Source: Tribonema minus (taxonomy: Eukaryota; Sar; Xanthophyceae; Tribonematales; Tribonemataceae). Taken from it: 64,000 bases of DNA. Shown one piece after another: positions 23,124-32,984 of the stretch. The DNA lies in contig JAFCMP010000159.1 in assembly GCA_017506865.1 (NCBI GenBank), forward strand, positions 78,324 to 142,323, written 5' to 3'. The translations under genes were made by a program, and so were the position numbers. Position 1 is the stretch's first letter. The number at the start of each line of letters is the position of its first letter. Below the pieces are notes generated by a model that worked only from the letters and a program-made list of their open reading frames with translations, searched no databases and was not told the DNA's origin.

Positions 23124-25011
23124 TTAAGCAATGTTCACAAGTCCAGCGTCCTGCATGGCGCGCATTGCGGTTATCTGCTGCAGTTTCAGCAAATCCAGTC
23201 CCACAGGCTCTTCAGCGTTTATGCGAACGCTTGCCTCCGGCTGCTTGTCATCATACGCAAACTCATCTGCCGCGCGTTTGCGCGTATTGGCGTCCGTCAT
23301 CTGTGCGTCACGCGGGCCGGTCATAGCAGCTTCGGTCTTTCGCTGTACATTGCGCAGGCTGTCATTTACTCCCTCCACATCACGCATGTAGTCCAAAACT
23401 TCATTTGGCGTCTTGCGTGAGATGACCACACGCTGCAGCGGCAAATCGTCGGGCACTCCTTGCTGCGCGTTGGGTCGGATTGCAGGCTGAGCATCATTGA
23501 TGGCTTGTACCAGGTGCTGTTCGCGCTGTGCCCTCTGCGCAATTGCACTTTGATCACTGGCCACTTCCATTGTCTGGTCACGGTCAAGGCGTACAGCAGT
23601 CTCGGCATTGGGCACCAGGGTGCCTACGGCAGTTGGTAGTTGTTGTTGTTGCTGCGTGTCGAAGCGCGAGCTGAGGCGGTCCGTCTCGCGGCGCACATCG
23701 CCCAGTAACTGTTGCAGGCCGCTTTGCATTTGCATCTGCGTTAACTGACCCTGCACGCCCTGCTGCTGCGCAAGGCTCATCATGCCTGTCGCTTGCTGAT
23801 GTGCCAGGGCCTTGCACCTCCTGTGCGACCTTGTTGATCGCACGGTCCACATTGTTGCCCATGTTTGCAGCAGCGGCAGCGGTGCGCGCAGCGCTCTCCT
23901 GCTGCGATATCTGCATTTTCAGCATGTCCAGCTCACGCTTCACGGCATCCACCACCTGCGCGTTGCCCGCCTCATCGCGCATGCGCTGCTCCGCCATTTC
24001 GCGGCGCAGGAGCAGTTCACGCAACGGCCCCAGCGTCTGCTGGATCTCATTCATCATGGCCCTGCTGGCCTCGACACGCTGCCCCTGCTTGGCGTTGGCC
24101 ATCAGCTCCGCGGCCATTTTTAATCCCTGCAGGAAGCCAGCTCCATCTCCGCCGCTGCCGCTGCCATAGTCGTCACCACCTCCGCCGCCGCCACGCCGCG
24201 ATTCGCCGCCATATCCTGGAGGTGGCGTCGCGCTCGCGCCACCGCCGACGCCACCTGCAATAGATATGTTAATGTTAGGCACCGCCGAGGTGAGCGCCTG
24301 CGCCGGCTTAGCCAAGTTGAATGTAGACCCGCCTATGCTCAGCGGCACCGACGTGCCTGTGATGGTAGGCGCAACGTTTCCGGCAGTCACACCGCCGCCG
24401 ATGCCGCTCGCGCTGCCGCCGATCGCGTCCTGCGTGCTACTGCCGCCATGCGCCGTGTTCACGTCCTCACTCTTTCCCCCTTCTGCAACGCCGCTACCGC
24501 CGCGTGCGTTTGCATCGACAGGTCCCGTATTACCCCCCTGCGCAGCGCCTCCAGCAGCGTTGACGGCGCCAGTGCTACCGCCCTGTGCTGCACCTCCAGC
24601 AGCATCGACGGCGCCGGTGCTGCCGCCATGTGACGTGCCCCCTGCAATGTCTATGCCGCCAAGGTGGGGGGACATGTCTGCGTAGCGCTTACGGTGGTAT
24701 TCGGCGTTCAGGTGCTCGCTGATCTGGCGTCCCTCGCGCCGAATGCGCCTTACCAAATCGTCGCACAAGTGAGGCAGCGGCGCCTTGTGCCTCGGCCGCT
24801 TGGATGGTGGTCCCGCTTCAAGCATGCGCTGGCAAGCAACGTCATGTCCGACTGGGCTCGGCATGACCTGTTCAAGTTGCATTAGGCGGTAGGCACGGTT
24901 CAGATGACTTGTACACAATATTTTCTTGTGGCGACATTTGCCGCGCAGGTGTGCTTCGCAGCCCCTCCACGCCAGTGACACGGCAGCAGCCACTTCGCCA
25001 GCGCACGTCAT
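23124..25011 (-). CDS. Gly-rich, Gln-rich coiled-coil protein of unknown function (one frameshift)
   Basis: The frame from 25011 to about 23815 gives a basic N-terminal part (PPSKRPRHK) followed by tandem AAGGAAQGGSTGAV-type repeats, a Gly-rich segment (SRRGGGGGGDDYGSGSGG) and a heptad-like helix (QTLGPLRELLLRREMAEQR). A one-base shift near 23815 moves to a second frame ending at 23124, with Gln-rich helix QQATGMMSLAQQQGVQG and a conserved tail (DANTRKRAADEFAYDDKQ). The copy at 45736-46991 carries the same blocks in the same order, so both parts belong to one protein of about 630 residues. The shift may be damage or an assembly error. I do not recognise the family; a structural or nucleic-acid-binding role is only a guess. 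The start lies about 20 bp after the recombinase stop. Confidence 0.55.
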
Positions 25012-25030
25012 TAGGCGCTCGGCTAGTGTG

Positions 25031-26132
25031 TCAGTGTGGCGGCAGCTGGGTTTTGGTGTGACCGTTGTTCTTTAGCGCAGCCGCAGCGGCGCACAGGATG
25101 ACAAAGGTGACGGCGTCTTCGATATGCATAGCGGGTGCTGTCTTCTGGCGCTTGACGGCCCTGGTCGGCACGTGTTTGTCCTGGACCGCATCTGAAAGTG
25201 TGTCTGCGACGGTGCCGTCCTGTGCGGTGGCCAACGTAGCGCAGGGCGAGCAGACCGGCTCCAGCTCGGCGGCTGCGGGCTCAGAGGTGTCCGCCTCGAC
25301 TGCCCGAATCAGATCGTAGTGTCTCGCGGCGTGCCTGACAGGGCGGTGACACAGCACCCTTGCGGTGTCGACGAGCGATCGCTGAGATCCCTTTGTCATC
25401 TCCGTGGCGTACAGCGTCCTCATGAGGTTGATGCCTGCCCTCTGGCGATGTGTGAAGTGATCAAGGAACGCGGATTTGAACTTTCGCAGAAGAGGGGTGC
25501 TCTCCATGCGGTTGAGCATCCGTGCTTCCGCGCGGTTGACGTCGGCAACAGTCTCACAAGGGATGCGGCTGCGCACGAAGGCAACGGCGTGCAGGTAGAG
25601 ATCGGCCGGGATGATGGTGTCGAACTCCTCCTCCGAAGCTTCGCGCTTTCTGCCCTTCACGCAGAGCACGGCGGCAACGCGGTGTTCGCCGACCTTGCGC
25701 ATCAGATGCTCGCTGCCGTACAGCACCTCCTTTGCGCGTCTGCCGCCGAGCGCCCCAAGTGCCAGCGCGACCTTCTCGGCATCTGGGTGATCAGCGCGTT
25801 CCGCCTGCTCAGTGGCCCACCTAATTATCTCACCGGTGCAATATTCAAGACGGCTCGGGGAGGCACAGTCGACCCTGGCGGCGCTCGCATCATTCACCAT
25901 GGTTGTTAGCGCCGGCGCATAGCAATGGCGCGCCCATGCGCTGCCCTCAGGCAGCGTGCGGCGGGCCTTGGTGATGACGGACTCAAGCGTTGCGGCGCCG
26001 TTGACGAAGCCGCCGTTATCAGCCCTTACTTGAGCTGCGTCTCCCTGCCTACCCTCCGCTAAGCTGGGAACGCAAATTGCAAGCGCTCTTGAAATTGTGT
26101 GTGCAGCTGGTCCTCTACACGATGATAGGGCC
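25031..26132 (-). CDS. Tyrosine recombinase, telomere-resolvase-like
   Basis: The first ATG is at 25898-25900 and gives 289 residues, but the frame stays open upstream to about 26132 with protein-like sequence, so an upstream start or exon is likely. Counting from the ATG, the catalytic set is visible: LGGRRAKEVL (Arg 54/55), CVKGRKRE (Lys 82), INLMRTLYAT (Arg 161), VLCHRP (His 185) and ARHYDLI (Tyr 195). TIIPADLYLHAVAFVRSRIP fits the beta strand and helix between Lys and the second Arg. The GRR-x2-E and R-x2-YA forms and the spacing recall the ResT/TelK telomere resolvases more than XerC, but a general tyrosine recombinase is equally possible. Such enzymes cut and rejoin DNA through a 3'-phosphotyrosine, or turn palindromes into hairpin ends. 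The C-terminal 90 residues are low in similarity to anything I know. Confidence 0.6.
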
Positions 26133-26664
26133 CGCTAAGGGCGATCGATTGATTGTTTGCTACCTTTGGCGAAGAGGCGTTGGCGGCGGCGGTGCTGTCA
26201 AGGTTGCAAAGTTGCAGGTGCACAGGTCGGTGGACACTGTGCAGCGCAGGTACAAAGTCTGGCAGCTCGTTGACACCGACATGGACCCTCTCTCATGTGC
26301 CTTTCCGGCAAACTTGGAACCGCGCTGTCCTTAAAATACGAAATGCTGCTCAAAAGGTGTTAGACACAGCGCTGGCGTGTGAGTTTGTCCAGAAGAGCAC
26401 ATTGGTAGGTGGGGACTGCGCTGCTTGGGTACGGGCTTGAAGTACCGCCAATTACAGTGGTGAGCCCGAGCTCTAATTACATGCAGACTACACGTAGACT
26501 ACTAGTAGTAGGGTTAGACTAGATGTAAATGAGCCCAAGCTCCTATTACCGTGGCAGCGCTGTAATGCAGTGTGAGGTTGTGAGGTTGTCATCCTACAGC
26601 CAGCACCAGACAGAGCGTATGGTCTTTCCAGCAGCAGCAGCTGCAGCAGCAACAACAGCTCCCA
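26133..26664. other. Flank of the recombinase gene, no gene assigned
   Basis: A plus-strand frame (26077-26334) gives a basic, Gly-rich peptide ending in LVDTDMDPLSCAF. It might be a remnant, but nothing supports a function. CTACTAGTAGTAGGGTTAGACTAG-like short repeats lie around 26498-26520. Confidence 0.3.
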
Positions 26665-27096
26665 GGATCCGCTCCGCTCATCCGCAACCCTGAACCCAAA
26701 AAGCAACCGAGGCCCTTGTCCAGTAGTAAAGTCTCCAGGGCAGAACTGATATTGAAGTTGGGTTATGGCATGCTGTAGCCCTATGTCAGGGGCATCTGCT
26801 GACTCCTCACTTGTTGAAGTTGATATTGATCCTGATGTGATATTGAACTTCAACGGTGATATTCAAACTTCAACTTCATGCCAACTTCAACTGTCATGTC
26901 ACTGCTCAACGTGCAATAGCACGGCTCCACCCATCTCAACTTCAACAACCAAGAGCTCCTCTGGTGCGTCTGAGTGAGGCCAACAACCTACTATTATCTA
27001 ACTTCAACAGTTTGAGGGTCTTGACTGACCTCACTATAGCATAAGTGCTCGGTTGCTTTTTGGGTTTCAGGGTCGCGGATGGGCGGAGCGGGACCC
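26665..27096. mobile_element. MITE-1, copy b, with internal insertion
   Basis: GGATCCGCTCCGCTCATCCG on the left is inverted at the right end (CGGATGGGCGGAGCGGGACC). The interior matches copy a at 15074-15340 but contains about 160 extra bases rich in AACTTCAAC/GTTGAAGTT words. No coding capacity. Confidence 0.8.
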
Positions 27097-27643
27097 TCCA
27101 ATTCCATGCAGAGAGACTATCTGAGGCCCAGAAGTGCCCAGCATTGCTACATTCACTCGTCTGAAATGCTGCCTGCACTCGGAGGATGGACCTAGGGGCT
27201 GGAGCGTGCGTATGGAGCCAGTGGCAGCACAGCAGCAGCGCCTACGGCAGCAGCTCCAGCAGCAGAGGACGGATTTGGGAGCTGGAGCTGAGGAAACGCT
27301 GGCTTCCGTACTACACTTCAGCAAGTGCAGCGACCATGCAGGGAAGACACCCACATATACACACAGCTGACCGAACTGCGCTATGTGTATTATGGGGCTG
27401 CTGCTCTTGTCTGAGCCAAAGAACCGACAACGATCTTGTAACTGCCACATTGGTAACAGTCATAGGTGACACTCCAACATCCAGTGTCACCACAGTCACC
27501 CCCCCTAGATTGGAAAGAGTACTGCAAAGGGGGGTCAAATACACATATGCAACATGACTCACAAGCTGATGCTGCAAATTGCAACTTGAATGACTCCTGT
27601 GCACATGCAGTCAATGTGCAAAGCATGCCGCACAAGACGCTTC
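27097..27643. other. Region downstream of the chromovirus, possible LTR zone
   Basis: For a minus-strand retroelement the 3' LTR should lie here. I found no matching second LTR beyond 32302, so no LTR is called. CAG-rich low-complexity DNA is present near 27224-27290. Confidence 0.3.
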
Positions 27644-28154
27644 TCACACAGCTGGGTCTCTACCAAGCACACGACCGAGTGACCACACATGCAATGATTC
27701 CAGCTGGGCTCGTGTACCAACTAGTAACCACAAACCATTCGATGCATCTGGGCGCGTGTTGTATAAGCTAGGGTCCAGTGCTAGGGTTTGGTACACCCCT
27801 TCAACAATCCAGAACACCCTATGAGCTATCTGTGCACGCCTTGTCCTCCCCTTTGAGACTACGCCCGTGAGCTCGCCCTCACACCAAGTAAGGTGCTCTT
27901 TGCCACTTGGCTCCGGGAACCTGAAAATCGCCATATTATTAAGCCGAAGTCCGCTGATAGCTGCGCTCTGCAACACCGATGTCGCAGGTCGCTGGAGTAA
28001 TGCCTCTGGCAGGGGCGCAAGCTCATACGAGCCCGCACCGCGTTGGGCGAACGCCGCCGCCAATCATCCGCGCCTTGATGGCGCGCCGCAGCTGACGCTT
28101 GACCACTTGAGTGTTTGAGCCCACCACTGTGATGTCGCGACAGGCAATGGCCTT

Positions 28155-28342
28155 GTTTAATGTATACCAGTACTCCTCGAGTACTTGGCACTCATCTAGC
28201 TGCTTGCAGTCCTGCCAAGAGTCAAGTATCCCCCCGCTGGTTGTACCCTCAGGCTCCCAGCGTATTAGGTACTGTAGGCGGTGCCCCCGCCGCTGCGCTG
28301 CCGCTGCTACACGATGTTGAAGTATCGCCTCTACACCGTGTT
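28155..28342 (-). pseudogene. Chromodomain at the chromovirus integrase C-terminus
   Basis: VEAILQHRV, then LQYLIRWEPEG, then SWQDCKQL and CQVLEEYW have the order and spacing of a chromodomain, which in chromoviruses steers integration toward marked chromatin. An extra coding-like tail follows to about 27780 (SGLRLNNMAIFRFPEPSGKE), possibly a Tudor-like barrel. Confidence 0.6.
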
Positions 28343-29874
28343 GCTGAAAGCAGTGAGCAGCAACGTCGTCACTAGTAAGTGAGCCAGGCGAATGCCCGCA
28401 CAGTGCTTCGCCAGCAGGTAGCGAGAGATGCCCGCAGGCAACGTCTCCGACTGCTGTCGCATGTCGCTAGGGTCGCGACACTTCCTGGTGAGGCGCATTG
28501 ATATGCGCTTAGGCTGTCCTTTGATGTCCACCAGAAGACACCCGGCCTGCACACGCTCCCCGCCGCTCTCGGAGTCCGCTGGGCCCGCTAATATTATGCT
28601 ATGGGGTCCATGCCATCTATCCAAGAGCTTCTCGCTGAAGAGTGTGCGCTTTGCCCTGTTGACCCCCCCCGCAACTGGTGCAGGCTCCGTGTCTGCAGGT
28701 GCCATATGCATGCGCAGCACATGGTAGTACCGCACCCAATCACCAGCGCTGAACGACTGACGTAGTCCAAATGCCTCCGCAATTTCGGTGTTCTCGTGGA
28801 GCACCTTATCCCGTCGCAGCGCATGGCGTTGGTTGGCCATGGTGTTGGCTGAGCGCTGACGCTGAAGGATGTCGAACTGTGACATGGAAAGATGTGTGCT
28901 AGGCTTGACCAAAGGCTGTTGAAGTTTGCCCATTATGAGGTGTAATGCGATGCGGGCCTCGCGACCAGTAGCCAGAAGGAAGGGTTGCGCCGGTGGCGCG
29001 GTTGTAGGCTGTGTTGTGGGCAAAACTGATATAAGGCAGCCAGTCAGCCCAATTGTCCTTGGCACTATCCAATAAGGTGGCGAGCATCTGGGCTAGCTTC
29101 TGCATGAAATGCTCGCGCCTGCCGTTGCACTCAGGGTGGTATGAGGAAGTGGAAAGCTTATTGATGCCCACCTGCTTGTAGACAGCTTGAGAAAGCTCTG
29201 CCATAAAGAGGCTGCCGCGGTCGCTGAGGAGCTTAAGAGGGGCGCCATGACGAGTGCTGCGCTGGTTGACTAGAACTTCAGCTATGCCTGCAGCACTGTA
29301 GTCCCCAGAATTGATGGGACAGCACCACACCCGCGAAAACAGGCACATCACCACCAGTATGTACATGAAACCGCCAGCGCTGAGGGGTAGGGGGCCAAAG
29401 TGATCGAGCGCTAGGCGATGAAAGGCGTAGGGGGGCCTCTCGCGCCATATAGATGGCCAGCGAGACAACTTGCCGGTGTGTTTGAACGCTTGGCAAGGCC
29501 AGCATCATATGACTGACCCAGTAGTTGACGTCAAGGGTCCAACAGGGCCACCAGCAGTGCGCGCGAGGCGCTCCAATGTGCGTTTAATGTCCTACCAGTG
29601 GTGGCCTGCCCAAAGCTGAGCCGTGCATCGCCTCGAGAACTCGATCCCTAATGGACTGGGGAAGGGCAAGCTGTGGAAGCAAGGAATCGGGGGTGTTGTG
29701 CACCAAGAGCTGAGTGTTGCCGCAGACGACCAGGCTGCACTGCAGAGCCCATCTCTGGACTGCAAGCGCCTCGTCCGCTGGCGGTTCTGCTCCGAGCAAC
29801 ACGTGGCAGATCGGCCCTAGCTGAGCATCTGCGCGCTGCTGCCGCTGCCAGTCACCAGGCGTCATGACGCCCAA
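28331..29874 (-). pseudogene. Integrase (rve) and GPY/F module of the chromovirus
   Basis: The N-terminal part (29874-29584) has LPQSIRDRVLEAMHG, the usual lead into the zinc-binding region. The catalytic core (29468-28899) shows LALDHFGPLP (first Asp), LLSDRGSLF (second Asp) and YHPECNGRREHF (Glu), with NWADWLPYISFAHNTAYN after it. The C-terminal part (29065-28331) has SEKLLDRWHGPHSII, the GPY/F module. Frame changes separate the three parts. The family joins retroelement cDNA to host DNA. All three catalytic residues are still present. Confidence 0.8.
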
Positions 29875-29889
29875 TTGGGGATGCTCAGC

Positions 29890-30490
29890 AAAGCACTCTC
29901 ACGCGCCTACCTCAGCGTCGGCCGCCTCAGCAAGCGCGGAAATCTGCTCCTCTCCCCCTCGGAGTCCTTGGAGCGCTGCTACTACTAGCAGTACCACCTC
30001 CGTGCAGATGTTGATGTATTCTGCTGTTGCGAGTGCCTCCAGCCGCTCCCACTCGTGGGCCTGCAGGCAGTACGCCTCGAGCAGCCGCTCGCGCTCGCTC
30101 TCTTCTGCATCTTGTGGTGTAGCAGGAACAGGATCGCGGCTTGCCCCGTTGGCATTGCTGTGTGAAGCACCCTTCTTGTAGCGGATGGTGATGTTGAAGG
30201 CGCTGAGAACTCGCGCCATCGCGCGCCGCGGCCGCGCGCTGCTCTCACGAAGGCTGTCGGTGTACCGCAGAGCGCGGTGTTTGGTTTAGAGGCCGAATGG
30301 CGTACCCCACAGGATGCGCTTAAACTTCTTGATGCCGTAGACGATGGCGCCGGCTGCAAGGTCAGTAGTAGCCTCTGAGACCAGTTGCGCTAGTTCCACT
30401 TAGGTAAAGTTACGCGAGATGTGAAATCGATCGGCTGCTCAACACCGTCGTTGTTGGCCTGCGAGAGCACTGCGCCAAAGCCCTCTTGCA
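29890..30490 (-). pseudogene. RNase H domain of the chromovirus
   Basis: GFGAVLSQ and QPIDFTSRVTL begin the domain. After a one-base loss near 30402 the block DLAAGAIVYGIKKFKRIL follows, then GTPFGL, a TAA (30286-30288), TKHRALRY, and finally FNITIRYKKGASHSNANG, the equivalent of the gypsy 'G-x2-N-x2-AD' end. An acidic helical linker (ESERERLLEAYCLQ) continues toward the integrase. The normal Asp of TDH is Lys here, and the frame is broken, so it is inactive. Confidence 0.7.
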
Positions 30491-30559
30491 TGCGTGAGTG
30501 GCAAGGAGTGGGGAAGCTGTGAATGGCACCCTGCGCACGGCAGGGTAGGTAGTCCGCGC

Positions 30560-31646
30560 GGGCGTGCTCAGCCAGGTCCTGCGTAGCATCCTGCGGCCAC
30601 ACCTCGATGGCTGCAGGTATCGGCGAAATGTGCAGCCGCGAATGGTCGGCGCCGGGCCGTCCATTGAATGCACCTGCTTGGCCTTTGAATCAGTGTTGCG
30701 GCCAACTGCTGCAAAAGAAATCGCGCCGCTGACCGTTGGAGTCAAGCACGCCGCCGGTGACGTTGCGCACGGTGTGGTACTCAGCGTGCTGCTTGGCATA
30801 TGTCAGCAACTGCACTGCCTGGTGCATAGACGCCTGCATGCGCGCACTGTCGTACTCGCCATTGCCAGGGCGCCCCAGCAGCCACAACACACGCGTTCGC
30901 GTCTGAGCAATGCAGCTGTCTGCACCAGTGATCACCAGCTCCTGCTGCACCGTAAAGCCGCCATGTGCTGCGCAGCGCAGAAACTCCGCCAGCTCCGAAA
31001 CCGGTGCTGTCCTAAGCCCGGAACAGTTTCAATCTGTAGTAGTCGGCAGGCCTCTGCACCCATGCATTGCCACCTCCAGCATGTAATAGTGGTGTTCCAT
31101 GCCCCAGACCAGAGCCGTCTCCCCCTCTCCTGTTGTAGAGAACTTCTGGCAGGGGTGGGATCCTAATAAGACCTCAGCGTGCAGCCGCCCTATATCTGCA
31201 ATGAGCTCTGCGCGCGTAGTAGGGTCCGCCATATCCCGGTGGCAGACGTCCGTATGACTCGGAGGGTGATTCTCGTTGTACAACCGGAGAGCGCGCTCAG
31301 GCTCCTCAGAGTCAACGGCTAGCTTGACGTTCAAATAGGGCTGAAGCCGCTCCACCAGGCCGCCGACGCCGCAGTAAACCTCTACCGCCATTGCGCGCGT
31401 GTTCGGGTCCCGCTCCAGCACGCTGTTGGGTAACTCATGTAGCGGCCGTGCCTTGCCCAGCACGGTGCCACGTGGCAGCGAGAGGGACTCCCCGCGCTGC
31501 TCGAGCTTGACCGGCTTGGCGTGCAGCCCAACCGTCAGCTCGCGGTTGTACGTGTGATTCAGGGATTCCTCCGCAATGGTCACATGTGCTGTGTCCAGTT
31601 CTCCCGGGCAGGAGACGACGGGTGTGATCCCATCAGACTCCATCAC
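30560..31646 (-). pseudogene. C5 cytosine DNA methyltransferase domain of the chromovirus
   Basis: An N-terminal linker (LSLPRGTVLGKARPLHEL) resembles the stretch that normally joins protease to reverse transcriptase. It runs straight into a methyltransferase: motif I VEVYCGVGGL (AdoMet binding), an acidic strand AVDSEEPERA, motif IV LLGSHPCQKFSTTG with the catalytic Cys, a motif VI equivalent ETVPGL (ENV in most enzymes), motif VIII AQTRTRVLWLLG and motif IX MDGPAPTIRG. The first frame covers 31646-31029. Small shifts near 31060, 31010 and 30720 carry the domain through two other frames to the start of RNase H. The enzyme would methylate C5 of cytosine. DNMT-bearing LTR retrotransposons are known from charophyte algae and dinoflagellates. 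As it stands the frame is broken. Confidence 0.8.
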
Positions 31647-31760
31647 TTGAACTCAAACTGACAGTGTCTGCACACCATGTTCAAGCCCATCATGATCTAG
31701 CTCTGTTGCGACGCGCACTCAGTCTACTGCCACCCAATCGCATTCCTTCGCATAGGTGTA

Positions 31761-31994
31761 CACAAGGCCGGGCTAGCTAAGCGTCAGGTCCTCATTGAGC
31801 TAAGCATGTCGTTGGCGCGGGAGTTGGCGGAGCGCATCATGGCGTACACATGCGGAGCGCGAATGCTGGGCTGCGTTGCAGCGCCGGTAATCAAAGCTTT
31901 AGGGCGCAGTGCGGACTCGGCTGCTGCGTTGACGCAAACTTTCGATTACATAAGCAACCCGGCCTCCCTTGCGTCTTCATAAATACAAGTCCAT
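31761..31994 (+). mobile_element. 5'-truncated LINE 3' end (copy of 36462-36694)
   Basis: The segment from CAAGGCCGGGCTAGCTAAGC to AAATACAAGTCCAT is a close copy of the last coding part and 3' untranslated region of the LINE at 32946-36694, in the same orientation. It ends at the same base as that copy. Heavy 5' truncation is typical of target-primed reverse transcription. It lies between the protease and methyltransferase parts of the chromovirus. Confidence 0.8.
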
Positions 31995-32044
31995 CAGTAC
32001 ACTGGGACTTTGGGACTGAAGCTGGGGGTGGGCTCTGCTGATGG

Positions 32045-32302
32045 CTCACCATACGCATATGTGGCCCACTGCCACTATGACTTGCATGCCACTTATGTCT
32101 GCTGATGTGGTCACGCCCAATGATGATGTCGTGTAGCAGATGTGGTACAATGAGCACCACTTGAGTGACAGCTACACCGTCTGGGCCGTCAGCCTCAAAG
32201 TGAAGCGCTACAGCGTGGGTGACGACATGTGGCTTCTTACATGTGTAAACACCGGCTACAGCCCTAGGTTTGCTAACTAGTTGGTGAACATCCCGCTGCT
32301 CT
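32045..32302 (-). pseudogene. Retropepsin C-terminal fragment of the chromovirus
   Basis: HDIIIGRDHISRHKW matches the conserved I-I-G-x-D end of retroviral-type aspartic proteases, following a beta-rich segment (VAVTQVVLIVPHLL). The part with the catalytic DTG/DSG is missing: the sequence changes at about 32302 to the copy of the coiled-coil gene. Family members mature the Gag-Pol polyprotein. Confidence 0.55.
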
Positions 32303-32945
32303 CGCAACGCGATCGTTCGTGTGTACATGTGGCTCATACCGAATGCTTTAGGCAGGGCGATCTCCTTCGGGGAGATACCGCGGTTGTTGTCGACACGACG
32401 CCGAGTGATGTCACGTTCAGACGTCGGGCACGCGCCGCATTACGCGTCATCGAGCGTGTACGCAAAAAACAAGGGTGCTGGTTGCTGGTAGCGATGAAGC
32501 CCGAAGGGCAGAACTGGACTGGTCTTGTGTACAATTCAATGACAGACATGTGGACACCCAACGACATGCGCTCAACAAACGAGATGCTGCTCGCCGTATT
32601 TGGTACTGATCGCCTTGAGCCCGTCAACGGTGTCGTGCAGCAGCCTGGCGTTTTCGCCAGCGCAATTTACACATGCAAATTGCGCAAAGCGGCATCACAG
32701 ACACGCCCGCCGAAGTGCACATGTCACTCACGATGTCGCAAGTTAAGCTCTGGCGCGAGGGTGTTGTTGCGACGATGGCCCCCGCTGTCACATCGCTGGA
32801 ATGAATTTGGATGATCCCGTCCTTCACATTAACAATTTTCACCTCTATATTTGAGTTGTCTCTGCTGTTATGCTGGCTCTGCGCAGGTGGCTTCAAGGTT
32901 GCAAAAAAGGCCTTGTCGTAAGCAGATATCCAGAAGTACTGAAAT
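32303..32945 (+). pseudogene. Truncated copy of the coiled-coil/Ulp1-like gene
   Basis: From GCGATCGTTCGTGTGTACAT onward the sequence follows the C-terminal 170 codons and the 3' flank of the gene at 20976-22911. The protein keeps SDVTFRRRARAALRVI, QGCWLLVAMKPEG, LVYNSMTDMWTPND and QQPGVFASAIY; it then shifts frame. The GCW and ASA positions, where C48 proteases have HW and DCG, are the same as in the first copy, so loss of the catalytic residues predates the duplication. Homology stops at about 32945, where LINE sequence starts. Confidence 0.8.
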
Positions 32946-32984
32946 AAGCGGCCACAGCGCAGCGGAACCGCCAGCCCCGCACTG

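Larger units (their letters stand above)
20976..26132. mobile_element. Putative mobile element of unknown class: coiled-coil/Ulp1-like, Gly-rich and tyrosine recombinase genes
   Basis: Three genes lie close together. The plus-strand gene (20976-22911) converges on two minus-strand genes (23124-25011 and 25031-26132) with about 210 bp between the stops. The minus genes are about 20 bp apart. Diverged broken copies of the plus gene (32303-32945) and of the Gly-rich gene (45736-46991) occur elsewhere in the window, which shows duplication or mobility. A tyrosine recombinase supplies a plausible movement enzyme. I found no terminal repeats, capsid, packaging ATPase or DNA polymerase, so the element's edges and class are open. 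Confidence 0.5.
27644..32302 (-). mobile_element. Ty3/gypsy chromovirus carrying a cytosine-5 DNA methyltransferase; decayed
   Basis: Read on the minus strand, the order is a retropepsin end (32302-32045), an inserted LINE fragment, a linker plus C5-methyltransferase (31646-30560), RNase H (30490-30110), integrase (29874-28331) and a chromodomain (28342-28155) with a further tail to about 27780. RNase H before integrase and a chromodomain at the end identify a Ty3/gypsy chromovirus. No reverse transcriptase (YxDD) is found between protease and RNase H; the methyltransferase is there instead. Several single-base shifts break the frame. LTRs, gag and the primer-binding site are not visible. Confidence 0.75.
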
